From the NCBI GenBank assembly GCA_965369445.1, contig CBDUQU010000010.1:1-36425 (forward strand): a DNA stretch of 36,425 bases, written 5' to 3'. Position 1 is the first letter of the stretch, and each line of letters begins with the position of its first letter. Of the stretch, positions 7,930 to 15,243 are shown in pieces. The position numbers were made by a program, and so were the translations under genes. The notes beneath the pieces were generated by a model. The model worked only from the letters and a program-made list of their open reading frames with translations, was not told the DNA's origin and did not search any database. The stretch comes from SM23-73-3 sp965369445 (GTDB lineage: Bacteria > Zixibacteria > MSB-5A5 > SM1-73).

Positions 7930-9087
7930 ATGAGAGACGTTGCCATCATAGGTGTGGGAATGAACAAGTGGGGGGAGTTGTGGCAGAAATCATTAAGGGA
8001 CGTTTTCGTGGAAAGCGCCCTTTTGGCCATCGAGGATGCCGGAGTGGATCACATCGATTCCATGTACGTGGGCTGCATGACCTCCGGCCTTTTTGTGGGA
8101 CAGGAGCATCTCTCATCACTCCTGGCTGATTACCTGGGGACTGCTCCTATTCCCGCGGCTCGCGTGGAGTCTGCCTGTGCATCAGGCGGTCTGGCAGTGA
8201 GGGTGGGATTCATGGACATTGCCTCGGGCATGTCGGACATAGTCTTAGTAGGGGGAGTGGAAAAGATGACCGACGTGGGCGGAGATGGTGCCACCTATGC
8301 GCTCTCTACAGCGGCGGATCAGGAGTATGAGGTGTACAACGGGATCACCTTCCCCGGTCTTTATGCGCTGATGGCGAACAGTCACATGCATAAGTATGGC
8401 ACCACCAGAGAACAACTGGCCCAGGTGGCGGTAAAGAATCACGAGAATGGCTCCAAAAATCCTCTGGCCCAGTTCCCGCAGAAGATCACGGTGGACCAGG
8501 TGCTCAGCTCGATCATGGTAGCTGATCCTCTGACCATACTGGATTGCTCTCCCATCACCGACGGCGCTGCATGTGCCATTTTGTGCCCGGCGGAGATGGC
8601 GAGGAAAATCTCCAAGAGACCTCCGGTGAAGATAATCGGCACAGGCAATGCAACTGATACCATCGCCCTGCACAGCCGCTCTGATTTCACCAAGCTTAAT
8701 GCCACGGTGAAGGCGGCAGAGGCGGCTTACAAGATGGCCGGTGTGAAGCCTGAGGATATCGATCTTGCAGAGGTGCACGATTGCTTCACCATAGCTGAAA
8801 TAATAGTCACCGAGGATTTAGGTTTCTTCAAGAAGGGTGAGGGAGGGAAGGCCGCCGAGAGCGGCGCGACAGCCATCGGAGGAAAGAAACCGATCAACAC
8901 CAGCGGTGGCCTCAAGTCCAAGGGCCATCCGGTGGGAGCAACCGGCGTGGGACAGGTGGTAGAGATAGTCCACCAGCTCAGGGGAGAGGCTAAAGACAGG
9001 CAGGTTAAAGACGCCAAGACCGGGCTCACCCAAAACATGGGTGGCAGTGGTGGAAGCGCAGTGGTGCACATAATGCAGGCGATGTAA
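7930..9087 (+). CDS. Thiolase (acetyl-CoA C-acetyltransferase, archaeal / SCP2-type)
   Basis: Catalyses acetoacetyl-CoA + CoA to two acetyl-CoA, or the reverse. I start it at the ATG at 7930 (385 residues), which has AAGGAGAAGG just upstream and gives the normal N-terminus RDVAIIGVGMNKWGEL; a GTG at 7900 would add ten atypical residues. The nucleophile is Cys83 in ESACASGGLAV. HDCFTIAE, then GGLKSKGHPVGATG, give the catalytic His residues, and the C-terminal block is QNMGGSGGSAVVHI, without the second Cys of classical thiolases, as in archaeal and SCP2-type enzymes. This type works with a DUF35 partner, which is the next gene. It lies downstream of HMG-CoA synthase with cassette 1 between them. 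Confidence 0.88.
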   Translation: MRDVAIIGVGMNKWGELWQKSLRDVFVESALLAIEDAGVDHIDSMYVGCMTSGLFVGQEHLSSLLADYLGTAPIPAARVESACASGGLAVRVGFMDIASGMSDIVLVGGVEKMTDVGGDGATYALSTAADQEYEVYNGITFPGLYALMANSHMHKYGTTREQLAQVAVKNHENGSKNPLAQFPQKITVDQVLSSIMVADPLTILDCSPITDGAACAILCPAEMARKISKRPPVKIIGTGNATDTIALHSRSDFTKLNATVKAAEAAYKMAGVKPEDIDLAEVHDCFTIAEIIVTEDLGFFKKGEGGKAAESGATAIGGKKPINTSGGLKSKGHPVGATGVGQVVEIVHQLRGEAKDRQVKDAKTGLTQNMGGSGGSAVVHIMQAM

Positions 9088-9128
9088 GTGCACGATCAGT
9101 CGAAGTAAATGCAGATGAGCCCGTGAAG

Positions 9129-9213
9129 TGTCATTGCGAGGAGTCCCCAGGATAGGGGACGACGAAGCAATCTCCTGAGATTGCTTCGCTCCTTCCAGTC
9201 GCTCGCAATGACG
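9129..9213. repeat. REP/MITE-like palindromic intergenic repeat
   Basis: Outer inverted arms TCATTGCGAG (9131-9140) and CTCGCAATGA (9202-9211) enclose a perfect inner hairpin, CGAAGCAATCTC (9163-9174) and GAGATTGCTTCG (9177-9188) with a 2-bp loop. This TCATTGCGAGG...GCAATGACG type is a widespread intergenic repeat in bacterial and MAG sequences. It sits between thiolase and the DUF35 gene and has no coding capacity. Confidence 0.8.
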
Positions 9214-9221
9214 ACATAGGA

Positions 9222-9253
9222 GTTTCGATACGAGCATCGACAACGATAGACGA
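9222..9253 (+). repeat. Solo copy of the cassette-1 arm
   Basis: Positions 9222-9239 match 7868-7885 (right arm of cassette 1) with one mismatch in 18, and the similarity continues more weakly to 9253. There is no four-helix gene or inverted partner nearby, so it looks like a solitary arm or an excision scar. It ends 15 bp before the GGAGGT site of the DUF35 gene. Confidence 0.6.
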
Positions 9254-9279
9254 GAAAATCAATATACGGAGGTAAGCTG

Positions 9280-9669
9280 ATGTTCCCGGCCAGATACTGG
9301 AGAGAGATACCGCAGAGATACAGATTAGAGGCAAGCAAATGCAAAGGCTGTGGAAGGATATACTTCCCTCCCCGGCTCATTTGTGCTGGATGCAAGTCCA
9401 GGGATTTCGAAGAGATAAAACTCAAGGATCAGGGAAAGCTGTTGAGCTTTACGGTGATCCGGGTGGCCCCCAGCCAGTTCGTGGATCAGTCTCCGTACGC
9501 CATGGGGATAGTAGAGCTGGATGATGGAGCCAGATTCCTGGCCCAGATTGCGGATTGCGAGCCTGACCAGCTTGAGATCGGGATGAGGCTGAAGCTGGAG
9601 TTCCGAAAGATCCAGGAGGATGGAGACGCCGGCATCCTGTGTTACGGATACAAATGCGTTCCAGCATAA
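9280..9669 (+). CDS. DUF35 / OB-fold zinc-ribbon thiolase-partner protein
   Basis: A 129-residue protein with an N-terminal helix, a rubredoxin-like zinc ribbon (CKGCGR then CAGCKS, near residues 23-44) and a C-terminal OB-fold beta domain (LLSFTVIRVAPSQFVDQSPYAMGIVEL). In archaea this protein bridges thiolase and HMG-CoA synthase and provides a shared CoA site so that acetoacetyl-CoA is channelled. All three genes are present here in the order synthase, thiolase, DUF35, so the same complex is likely. The start is clear, with GGAGGT 6 bp upstream of the ATG. A 149-bp gap to the carboxylase gene follows. Confidence 0.87.
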   Translation: MFPARYWREIPQRYRLEASKCKGCGRIYFPPRLICAGCKSRDFEEIKLKDQGKLLSFTVIRVAPSQFVDQSPYAMGIVELDDGARFLAQIADCEPDQLEIGMRLKLEFRKIQEDGDAGILCYGYKCVPA

Positions 9670-9782
9670 CCGGGTTTGCTACCGGCACAGGAGCCCGATT
9701 TGGTGATCACCGGAATGTAGGTCTTTAGCCGTCTTCGGCCGGATCTATTGGCAAACAAATTCTTTGATCTGGCGCCTAACAG

Positions 9783-9810
9783 CCAAACTGATAACTGGCA
9801 ACTGCCAACT
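9783..9810 (+). repeat. Solo array of four degenerate heptamers
   Basis: Four head-to-tail 7-mers of form NNNAACT: CCAAACT, GATAACT, GGCAACT, GCCAACT. It lies immediately before the carboxyltransferase start codon, which has no recognisable Shine-Dalgarno. The style matches the arms of cassette 2 (NAACTCT heptamers) but no four-helix gene is attached. Confidence 0.6.
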
Positions 9811-9818
9811 ATCTACAT

Positions 9819-11426
9819 ATGTTTCGAATAGAAAGCAAAATCGATACGAAGAGCTCTGAGTTTCAGCAGAACAAAGCTGAAATGCAAAGGCTGGTCGCAG
9901 AGTATCAGGAGAGATTGAAGAAGATAAAACTGGGGGGACCGGAGAAGCTCCGCAAAAGGCATCACGAGAGGGGAAAGCTACTGGTCAGGGAGAGGCTGGA
10001 TCTTTTATTCGACAGCAACACTCCCTTTATAGAGTTATCTCCTCTGGCCGCCTACGATATGTACGACGGCGGTGCGCCTGCCGCGGGCGTGGTCACCGGC
10101 GTGGGCGTGGTGCATGGGCGGGAGGTCTTGGTGGTGGCAAACGATGCCACCGTCAAGGGGGGAACCTACTTCCCCATCACCATAAAGAAACACGTGCGGG
10201 CTCAAGAGGTGGCCATGGAGAACCGCCTTCCCTGCCTTTACTTGGTCGACTCCGGCGGCATCTTTCTTCCCTATCAGTCGGGAACCTTTCCCGATAAGGA
10301 TCATTTCGGAAAGATATTCTATAACCAAGCTCGCCTTTCTGCCATGGGCATTCCCCAGATTGCCATTGTGATGGGTTCCTGCACCGCAGGGGGAGCGTAC
10401 GTTCCTGCCATGAGCGACGAGGCGGTGATCGTCAGGAAGCAGGGGACCATCTTCATCGGCGGTCCGCCTCTGGTGAAAGCGGCAACCGGCGAGGAGGTGA
10501 CCGACGAGGAGTTGGGAGGCGCCGACGTTCACTGCAGAATCTCCGGGGTGGCCGATCATTATGCCTTAAATGACAAGCATGCGCTTGGAATCGCCAGAAA
10601 CATTGTCGAATCTCTGGATCCACCCAAGAAATTCGAGTTGGACGTGGCTGAGCCGGAAGACCCTTATTATGACCCTGAAGAAATCTACGGTATAGTTCCC
10701 CGGGATTTGAGAAAGCCTTATGACATCCGGGAGGTCATCGCCAGAATAGTCGATGGAAGCAGATTCCAGGAGTTCAAGGAACTCTACGGGCCCACCATCG
10801 TCACCGGGTTTGCCCGGATCATGGGCTACCCGGTAGGGATATTAGGTAACAACGGTGTGCTCTTCTCCGAAAGCTCTCTTAAGGCGGCTCATTTCATCAA
10901 TCTCTGCACCATGCGCAAGATTCCCTTGATCTTCATGCAGAACATCACCGGTTTCATCGTGGGCAAGCAATATGAACATGGTGGGATAGCCAGGGATGGG
11001 GCAAAGCTAGTGCACGCGGTGGCCAATGCAGACGTTCCCAAGTTAACCGTGATCGTGGGCGGCTCCTATGGAGCCGGTAACTACGGCATGTGCGGTCGAG
11101 CATACGATCCGCGCCTCATCTGGATGTGGCCCAACGCAAAGATCTGTGTGATGGGGGGAGAGCAGGCGGCCAACGTTCTTTTGACGGTGAAGATGAGGCA
11201 GCTTGAGAAACAGGGCAAGACCATGACCAAGGAGGAACAGGAGAAGTTTATGGAGCCTACGGTTAAGAAATATGAAGAGGAATCCAGTCCTTATCATAGC
11301 GGCGCCAACCTCTGGGACGACGGAATCCTGGATCCGCTGGAGACTCGCACGGCTTTAGCATTGGGCATCTCCATGGCCTTGAACGTTCCGATTCCCGATC
11401 AGAGATTTGGAGTTTTCAGAATGTAG
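9819..11426 (+). CDS. mccB: Methylcrotonyl-CoA carboxylase beta (carboxyltransferase) subunit
   Basis: Transfers CO2 from carboxybiotin to 3-methylcrotonyl-CoA, giving 3-methylglutaconyl-CoA. The 535-residue length equals the family's. The N-terminus (IDTKSSEFQQN) and the blocks KGGTYFPITIKKHVR (113-127), YLVDSGGIFLP (141-151) and MGSCTAGGAYVPAMSDE (185-201) are characteristic of LiuB/MccB rather than propionyl-CoA or acetyl-CoA carboxyltransferases. The second carboxyltransferase half has GGSYGAGNYGMCGRAYDPR. The start fits the family N-terminus but lacks a ribosome site and abuts a heptamer array. A geranyl-CoA carboxylase (acyclic terpene utilisation) is the main alternative; the adjacent LiuC-type hydratase suits both. 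Confidence 0.88.
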   Translation: MFRIESKIDTKSSEFQQNKAEMQRLVAEYQERLKKIKLGGPEKLRKRHHERGKLLVRERLDLLFDSNTPFIELSPLAAYDMYDGGAPAAGVVTGVGVVHGREVLVVANDATVKGGTYFPITIKKHVRAQEVAMENRLPCLYLVDSGGIFLPYQSGTFPDKDHFGKIFYNQARLSAMGIPQIAIVMGSCTAGGAYVPAMSDEAVIVRKQGTIFIGGPPLVKAATGEEVTDEELGGADVHCRISGVADHYALNDKHALGIARNIVESLDPPKKFELDVAEPEDPYYDPEEIYGIVPRDLRKPYDIREVIARIVDGSRFQEFKELYGPTIVTGFARIMGYPVGILGNNGVLFSESSLKAAHFINLCTMRKIPLIFMQNITGFIVGKQYEHGGIARDGAKLVHAVANADVPKLTVIVGGSYGAGNYGMCGRAYDPRLIWMWPNAKICVMGGEQAANVLLTVKMRQLEKQGKTMTKEEQEKFMEPTVKKYEEESSPYHSGANLWDDGILDPLETRTALALGISMALNVPIPDQRFGVFRM

Positions 11427-11526
11427 TCTTGCTCGTTCATATGATTCTCTAAGATACGACGAAGATAGTTTCCAATAAATTACAGTAAGTAGATTTTTTA
11501 GTAACTTAGAAGTGGAGCGGTGGAAA

Positions 11527-12321
11527 TTGGCAGAAAAGCGGAAGTTCGAGACTATCACATACTCCATCAAAGACAAGATCGCGACGGTCACCCTCAATCG
11601 TCCTGAGGTTCACAACGCCTTCAACGAGGTGATGATCGCCGAATTGACAGAGGCGTTTAAGAAGATCTCAGAGGATGATGAAGTACGGGTCGTGGTCTTA
11701 ACCGGAAATGGGAAGTCTTTCTCGGCCGGGGCGGACTTAAATTGGATGAAGAAGATGATAAACTTCAGCTATGAGCAGAATCTCGACGATTCCCTCAAGT
11801 TGGCTGAGTTATTCTATCTGATGTATTCATTGCCCAAGCCGGTCATCGCCAGGGTGAATGGCGCTGCCATCGGCGGAGGAACCGGTCTGGTGGCGGTGTG
11901 CGACATCGCCATCGCCTCGGAGAAGGCCAAGTTCAGCTTAAGCGAGGTGAAACTGGGATTGGTGCCGGCATGTATCTCTCCCTACGTGATCCGCAAGGTG
12001 GGTGAGGGGAGATGCAGGGAGTTCTTCCTCACCGGAGAAAGGCTCACCGCCAAGAGAGCCTCAGAGCTGGGATTGGTAAATCAGGTGGTGTCACCAGAGG
12101 AATTGGATGAAGCAGTGCAGGAGAAGGCTGCTCACCTCGTTTCCAGCGGCCCCAGGGCGTTGGCCATGTGCAAGGAGCTTCTGAAGAACGTTCCTGGCAT
12201 GGATTTTGAGAAAGCCAAAACCTACACCGCGGACATGATAGCCCGCATGCGAATCGGAGACGAAGGGCAGGAGGGCATGAACGCCTTTCTTGAGAAGAGA
12301 AAGCCAAAGTGGACCGAGTAA
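11527..12321 (+). CDS. Enoyl-CoA hydratase, probable 3-methylglutaconyl-CoA hydratase (LiuC type)
   Basis: A crotonase-fold enzyme of 264 residues. FSAGADLNWM (ending near residue 74) is the signature seen in methylglutaconyl-CoA hydratases. A second oxyanion-hole segment is AAIGGGTGLVAVCDIAIAS, and LSEVKLGLVPACISPYVIRK carries the catalytic Glu region. It would convert 3-methylglutaconyl-CoA to HMG-CoA, linking the carboxylase with HMG-CoA synthase. I prefer the TTG at 11527 because GGAG lies 9 bp upstream; the GTG at 11512 has no ribosome site and would add five residues. Upstream intergenic DNA (about 90 bp) is AT-rich. Confidence 0.82.
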   Translation: MAEKRKFETITYSIKDKIATVTLNRPEVHNAFNEVMIAELTEAFKKISEDDEVRVVVLTGNGKSFSAGADLNWMKKMINFSYEQNLDDSLKLAELFYLMYSLPKPVIARVNGAAIGGGTGLVAVCDIAIASEKAKFSLSEVKLGLVPACISPYVIRKVGEGRCREFFLTGERLTAKRASELGLVNQVVSPEELDEAVQEKAAHLVSSGPRALAMCKELLKNVPGMDFEKAKTYTADMIARMRIGDEGQEGMNAFLEKRKPKWTE

Positions 12322-12435
12322 AGGTATTCGAATCTTGCTCAGAATAGCGGTTAGAACGTGGATTTGATTTGCCGTGAAGATGTAGACTTAAGCATTGTAG
12401 GCCCTGCGGACTTTTTCTACCTCACCCCCTTTGTT

Positions 12436-12462
12436 CCCCCTCTCCATTTTATGGAGAGGGGG
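12436..12462. repeat. Perfect 12-bp stem inverted repeat
   Basis: Arms 12436-12447 and 12451-12462 (CCCCCTCTCCAT against its complement) with a 3-nt TTT loop. It is followed by more G-rich sequence and not by a T run, so it is a REP-like hairpin rather than a clear intrinsic terminator. It lies in the 185-bp gap after the hydratase. Confidence 0.65.
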
Positions 12463-12506
12463 ATAGGGGGAGAGGTCCTCAGAATGTCAACTCAATTTGA
12501 GAAGGC

Positions 12507-13277
12507 ATGAATAGAGAGAATATCATAAAGCAACTCGATTGGGTTCGAGACAAATTCGGCAGTATAGAAGAATACATCAAGATTCACTACGGTAAGCCGG
12601 CTCCGTTTTCCATTCTTGGGGATGTCTGCCTGGTTCATCTAGATAGCCCGGATGAGGAGACCATCAAAGAGAGAGAAAGAGAGTTCCTGAGAGATGACGG
12701 ACTTGACGACGACTGTCCCTTATGCCAATTGCAGAGGCAGGAAGGTGGATTTGTGGTCTACGATGGATGTGATGGGTGGTGTCCGGAATGCAAACAAAAG
12801 GAAACTTGTGAGAGCTATGATCCTGAAGAATGGAAGAAAGAGAAGATAGGGGAGATTGATTCTGAGGTAAGAAATGAAGCGAAGGAACTTCCACATAGCC
12901 CTTGGTCTTCAAGTTTTGTGAATACAGATAATTTGAATGAGATGTCTCCGGATTTAGCTATGCGGATTCTTTCGTTCGGTGTTTTAGCGCATGCCGTTGA
13001 ACTGAAAATGGATCTGAAAAACCATGGCGATGCCGAAGATATAATCCGGAGTTTCCTGGAACCTCTTGAATCAGCCTGCCATGGCTTGAAATCTTTTTTA
13101 GCAAGTGAATCAACAGCGTTTGTCCCAAATGAAATTTCGGTTAATATTCAGGTAGCCATTTCAGCGTTATCTCAACTTACTTCTGGTGAATTCGGGGAAA
13201 AAGCAAATGATTTGATTGTGAAGTTGGAGAAACTTCTGAGGTTAGTTGAAGGAATTGAGAGTCAACCCTCTTTTTGA
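12507..13277 (+). CDS. Hypothetical protein with cysteine cluster
   Basis: A 256-residue protein I do not recognise. The N-terminal half has six cysteines at residues 70, 73, 88, 92, 95 and 101 (CPLC, then CDGWCPECKQKETC), a likely zinc- or metal-binding knuckle, preceded by a very acidic/charged stretch. The C-terminal half is predicted helical without cysteines and ends with LIVKLEKLLRLVEGIE. No signal peptide or membrane segment is seen. Base composition is more AT-rich than the flanking carboxylase genes. It interrupts the acyl-CoA operon between hydratase and biotin carboxylase, ending 7 bp before the latter, and looks like a later insertion. There is no strong ribosome site at the ATG. 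Confidence 0.6.
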   Translation: MNRENIIKQLDWVRDKFGSIEEYIKIHYGKPAPFSILGDVCLVHLDSPDEETIKEREREFLRDDGLDDDCPLCQLQRQEGGFVVYDGCDGWCPECKQKETCESYDPEEWKKEKIGEIDSEVRNEAKELPHSPWSSSFVNTDNLNEMSPDLAMRILSFGVLAHAVELKMDLKNHGDAEDIIRSFLEPLESACHGLKSFLASESTAFVPNEISVNIQVAISALSQLTSGEFGEKANDLIVKLEKLLRLVEGIESQPSF

Positions 13278-13284
13278 TTGTTGT

Positions 13285-14793
13285 ATGATAAAGAAAATAC
13301 TCATAGCCAATCGCGGGGAAATCGCCGTCAGGATAATCAATGCCTGCAGGGAGATATCCATCCCAACGGTGGCTGTTTTCTCCACCGTGGACAGAACCTC
13401 GCTGCACGTTCAGATGGCGGATGAGGCGTTCTGCATCGGAGACCCGCCCCCGCTGGAAAGCTATCTCAACATAGACAAGATCATTCAGGTGGCAAAAGAG
13501 TCCGGGGCCGATGCCATCCATCCGGGTTATGGATTCTTGGCGGAAAACCCCGACTTTTGCGAAAGATGCGAGAAAGAGCGAATCATCTTCGTCGGCCCAA
13601 ACTCCAAGGCCTTGAGATTGGTGGGCGACAAGGTGGCCTCCCGCAAGACCATGACCGAAGCCAAGATTCCCATCATCCCTGGAATGATGAAAAGCGGGAA
13701 GGAGGTGAAGGGATTCAAGGAGGCCGCAGAGAAGATCGGCTACCCGGTGATGATCAAGGCCTCTGCCGGAGGTGGGGGAAAGGGGATGCGGATCATACGT
13801 TCACCAAAAGATTTGGATAAAGGAATTGAAGCTGGAATGCGGGAAGCCAAGTCCGCCTTCGGAGATGAATCCGTTTACCTGGAGAAATACATCGAGGAGC
13901 CTCGGCACGTCGAGTTTCAGGTGCTGGCGGACAACTCCGGAAACGTCGTCCACCTGTGCGAGAGAGAGTGCTCCATTCAGCGAAGGCATCAGAAGATCGT
14001 AGAGGAAACCCCTTCGTGCGCCCTGGATGAGAACTTGAGGGCTAAAATGGGCGAGGTGGCCAGGAAGGCGATAAGGGTCTCCGGCTATAACAACGCTGGA
14101 ACGGTTGAATTTCTACTGGACAAGAACAAGAACTTCTATTTTCTGGAAGTGAATGCGCGGCTTCAGGTGGAGCATCCCATAACCGAGCTGGTGACTGGAG
14201 TGGACCTGGTAAAACAGCAGATAAGAATAGCCTCCGGAGAAAAGCTCTCGTTCACCCAGGAGGATATCAAGCAAAGGGGTCACGCCATAGAATGCAGAAT
14301 CTATGCGGAGGATCCGGAGAACAACTTCTTCCCTTCCTCCGGCAAGATCCTTTTCATGAAAGAACCCTCGGGACCCGGTGTGAGGCATGACTGCGGCATA
14401 TATTCCGGCATTGAGGTCTCAGTCTTCTACGATCCCATCCTGTCAAAGGTGATTACCTGGGGAGAGACCAGGGAGGATGCCCGCAAGCGCATGATCCTGG
14501 CGCTGTCCAACTATACCATTTTGGGAATCAAGACCTGCATCGACTTTTTGGCCTCGGTCATGGATCATCCCGAATTTGTCGCCGGGAATACCCAGACCAA
14601 CTTCATCGAAAAGAACATGTCAGGTTGGATGGAGAGGAAAAAAGAGAAGCGGTTCACGAATGAAGCTCTGATAGCAGCGGCAATATCTTCGCAGACTAAG
14701 GCCCCTTCCAGGAAGCTGGTGCGAGGAAAAGAGGAGATGCCTAGCCCTTGGCTCACTTTGGGTAGGTGGAGCATAGGCGGGGAACCGAGTTGA
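13285..14793 (+). CDS. Biotin carboxylase subunit (methylcrotonyl-CoA carboxylase alpha, N-terminal part)
   Basis: ATP-dependent carboxylation of biotin for the MccB partner. The start is the ATG at 13285, giving the invariant MIKKILIANRGEIAVRI; 502 residues. ATP-grasp features are the glycine-rich KASAGGGGKGMR, EKYIEEPRHVEFQV, RECSIQRRHQK and FLEVNARLQVEH. After the ~450-residue carboxylase domain the chain continues to SPWLTLGRWSIGGEPS, which resembles the linker that in one-piece alpha subunits precedes the BT and biotin-carrier domains. Here the chain stops: the TGA at 14791-14793 falls inside a heptamer array. The missing BT/BCCP part is encoded at 15244, after the four-helix cassette. 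The start is 7 bp after the hypothetical gene. Confidence 0.87.
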   Translation: MIKKILIANRGEIAVRIINACREISIPTVAVFSTVDRTSLHVQMADEAFCIGDPPPLESYLNIDKIIQVAKESGADAIHPGYGFLAENPDFCERCEKERIIFVGPNSKALRLVGDKVASRKTMTEAKIPIIPGMMKSGKEVKGFKEAAEKIGYPVMIKASAGGGGKGMRIIRSPKDLDKGIEAGMREAKSAFGDESVYLEKYIEEPRHVEFQVLADNSGNVVHLCERECSIQRRHQKIVEETPSCALDENLRAKMGEVARKAIRVSGYNNAGTVEFLLDKNKNFYFLEVNARLQVEHPITELVTGVDLVKQQIRIASGEKLSFTQEDIKQRGHAIECRIYAEDPENNFFPSSGKILFMKEPSGPGVRHDCGIYSGIEVSVFYDPILSKVITWGETREDARKRMILALSNYTILGIKTCIDFLASVMDHPEFVAGNTQTNFIEKNMSGWMERKKEKRFTNEALIAAAISSQTKAPSRKLVRGKEEMPSPWLTLGRWSIGGEPS

Positions 14794-14820
14794 GGGTAGA
14801 GGGTAAAGAGTAAAGAGTTT
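14786..14820 (+). repeat. Left inverted heptamer array of four-helix-bundle cassette 2
   Basis: Five head-to-tail 7-mers: CGAGTTG, AGGGTAG, AGGGTAA, AGAGTAA, AGAGTTT. The reverse complement aligns unit by unit with 15194-15228 at 28 of 35 positions. The array supplies the last codon and stop of the biotin carboxylase. Confidence 0.8.
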
Positions 14821-14847
14821 TCAAACCAAGAGCTGACCGGAAAAACG

Positions 14848-15210
14848 GTGCAGGACTATAAGAAACTGGAGATATGGAATAGGGCCATGGATTATGCAGT
14901 TGAAATATACGGCTTGTCAGCCCGGTTGCTTTCTATCGAGAAATATGGTTTGACCTCCCAAATCCGACGCGCTGTCTGCTCGATTCCTCTGAACATTGCA
15001 GAAGGTTCAGGCTGTGAATCACAGAAGGAATTCAGATTGTTCTTAGGGTATGCCCATCGATCTACTCATGAGGTGTTGACTGTTCTAGAGTTAATAGAAC
15101 GTCTAAAACTCTGCGAGACCAAGCAGGTTCGGGACTTGTTGGAGAAGGGAAAGGAAATCCGTGCAATGATCCACGGCCTCATGAAGAGGTTGCAAACTCT
15201 GAACTCTTAA
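14848..15210 (+). CDS. Four-helix-bundle protein (S23 / 23S rRNA intervening-sequence protein family), copy 2
   Basis: A 120-residue helical protein starting at GTG. Family signatures are YKKLEIWNRAMDYAVEIY at the N-terminus, then LTSQIRRAVCSIPLNIAEGSG and FRLFLGYAHRSTHEVLTVLELIERL, the most typical S23/IVP pattern. The last residues LQTLNS and the stop lie within the right-hand heptamer array. The gene lies exactly between the biotin carboxylase and the BT/biotin-carrier gene. With complementary arrays on both sides it resembles a 23S rRNA intervening sequence, but in an mRNA. It is clearly diverged from copy 1, so this is not a recent local duplication. Confidence 0.88.
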   Translation: MQDYKKLEIWNRAMDYAVEIYGLSARLLSIEKYGLTSQIRRAVCSIPLNIAEGSGCESQKEFRLFLGYAHRSTHEVLTVLELIERLKLCETKQVRDLLEKGKEIRAMIHGLMKRLQTLNS

Positions 15211-15228
15211 CTCTCAACTCTCAACTCT
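15194..15228 (+). repeat. Right inverted heptamer array of four-helix-bundle cassette 2
   Basis: Five perfect-phase 7-mers: AAACTCT, GAACTCT, TAACTCT, CAACTCT, CAACTCT. It is inverted relative to 14786-14820, overlaps the end of the four-helix gene and ends 15 bp before the biotin-carrier ATG, which therefore lacks a normal ribosome-binding site. Confidence 0.82.
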
Positions 15229-15243
15229 TTACTGTTTCTTATC

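Noticed and set aside
8245..8778. 177-codon minus-strand frame opposite thiolase
   Set aside because: Antisense shadow; composition follows codon positions of the thiolase.
12436..12462. Intrinsic terminator after the hydratase
   Set aside because: Good stem but no following T run on either strand; treated as a REP-like hairpin.
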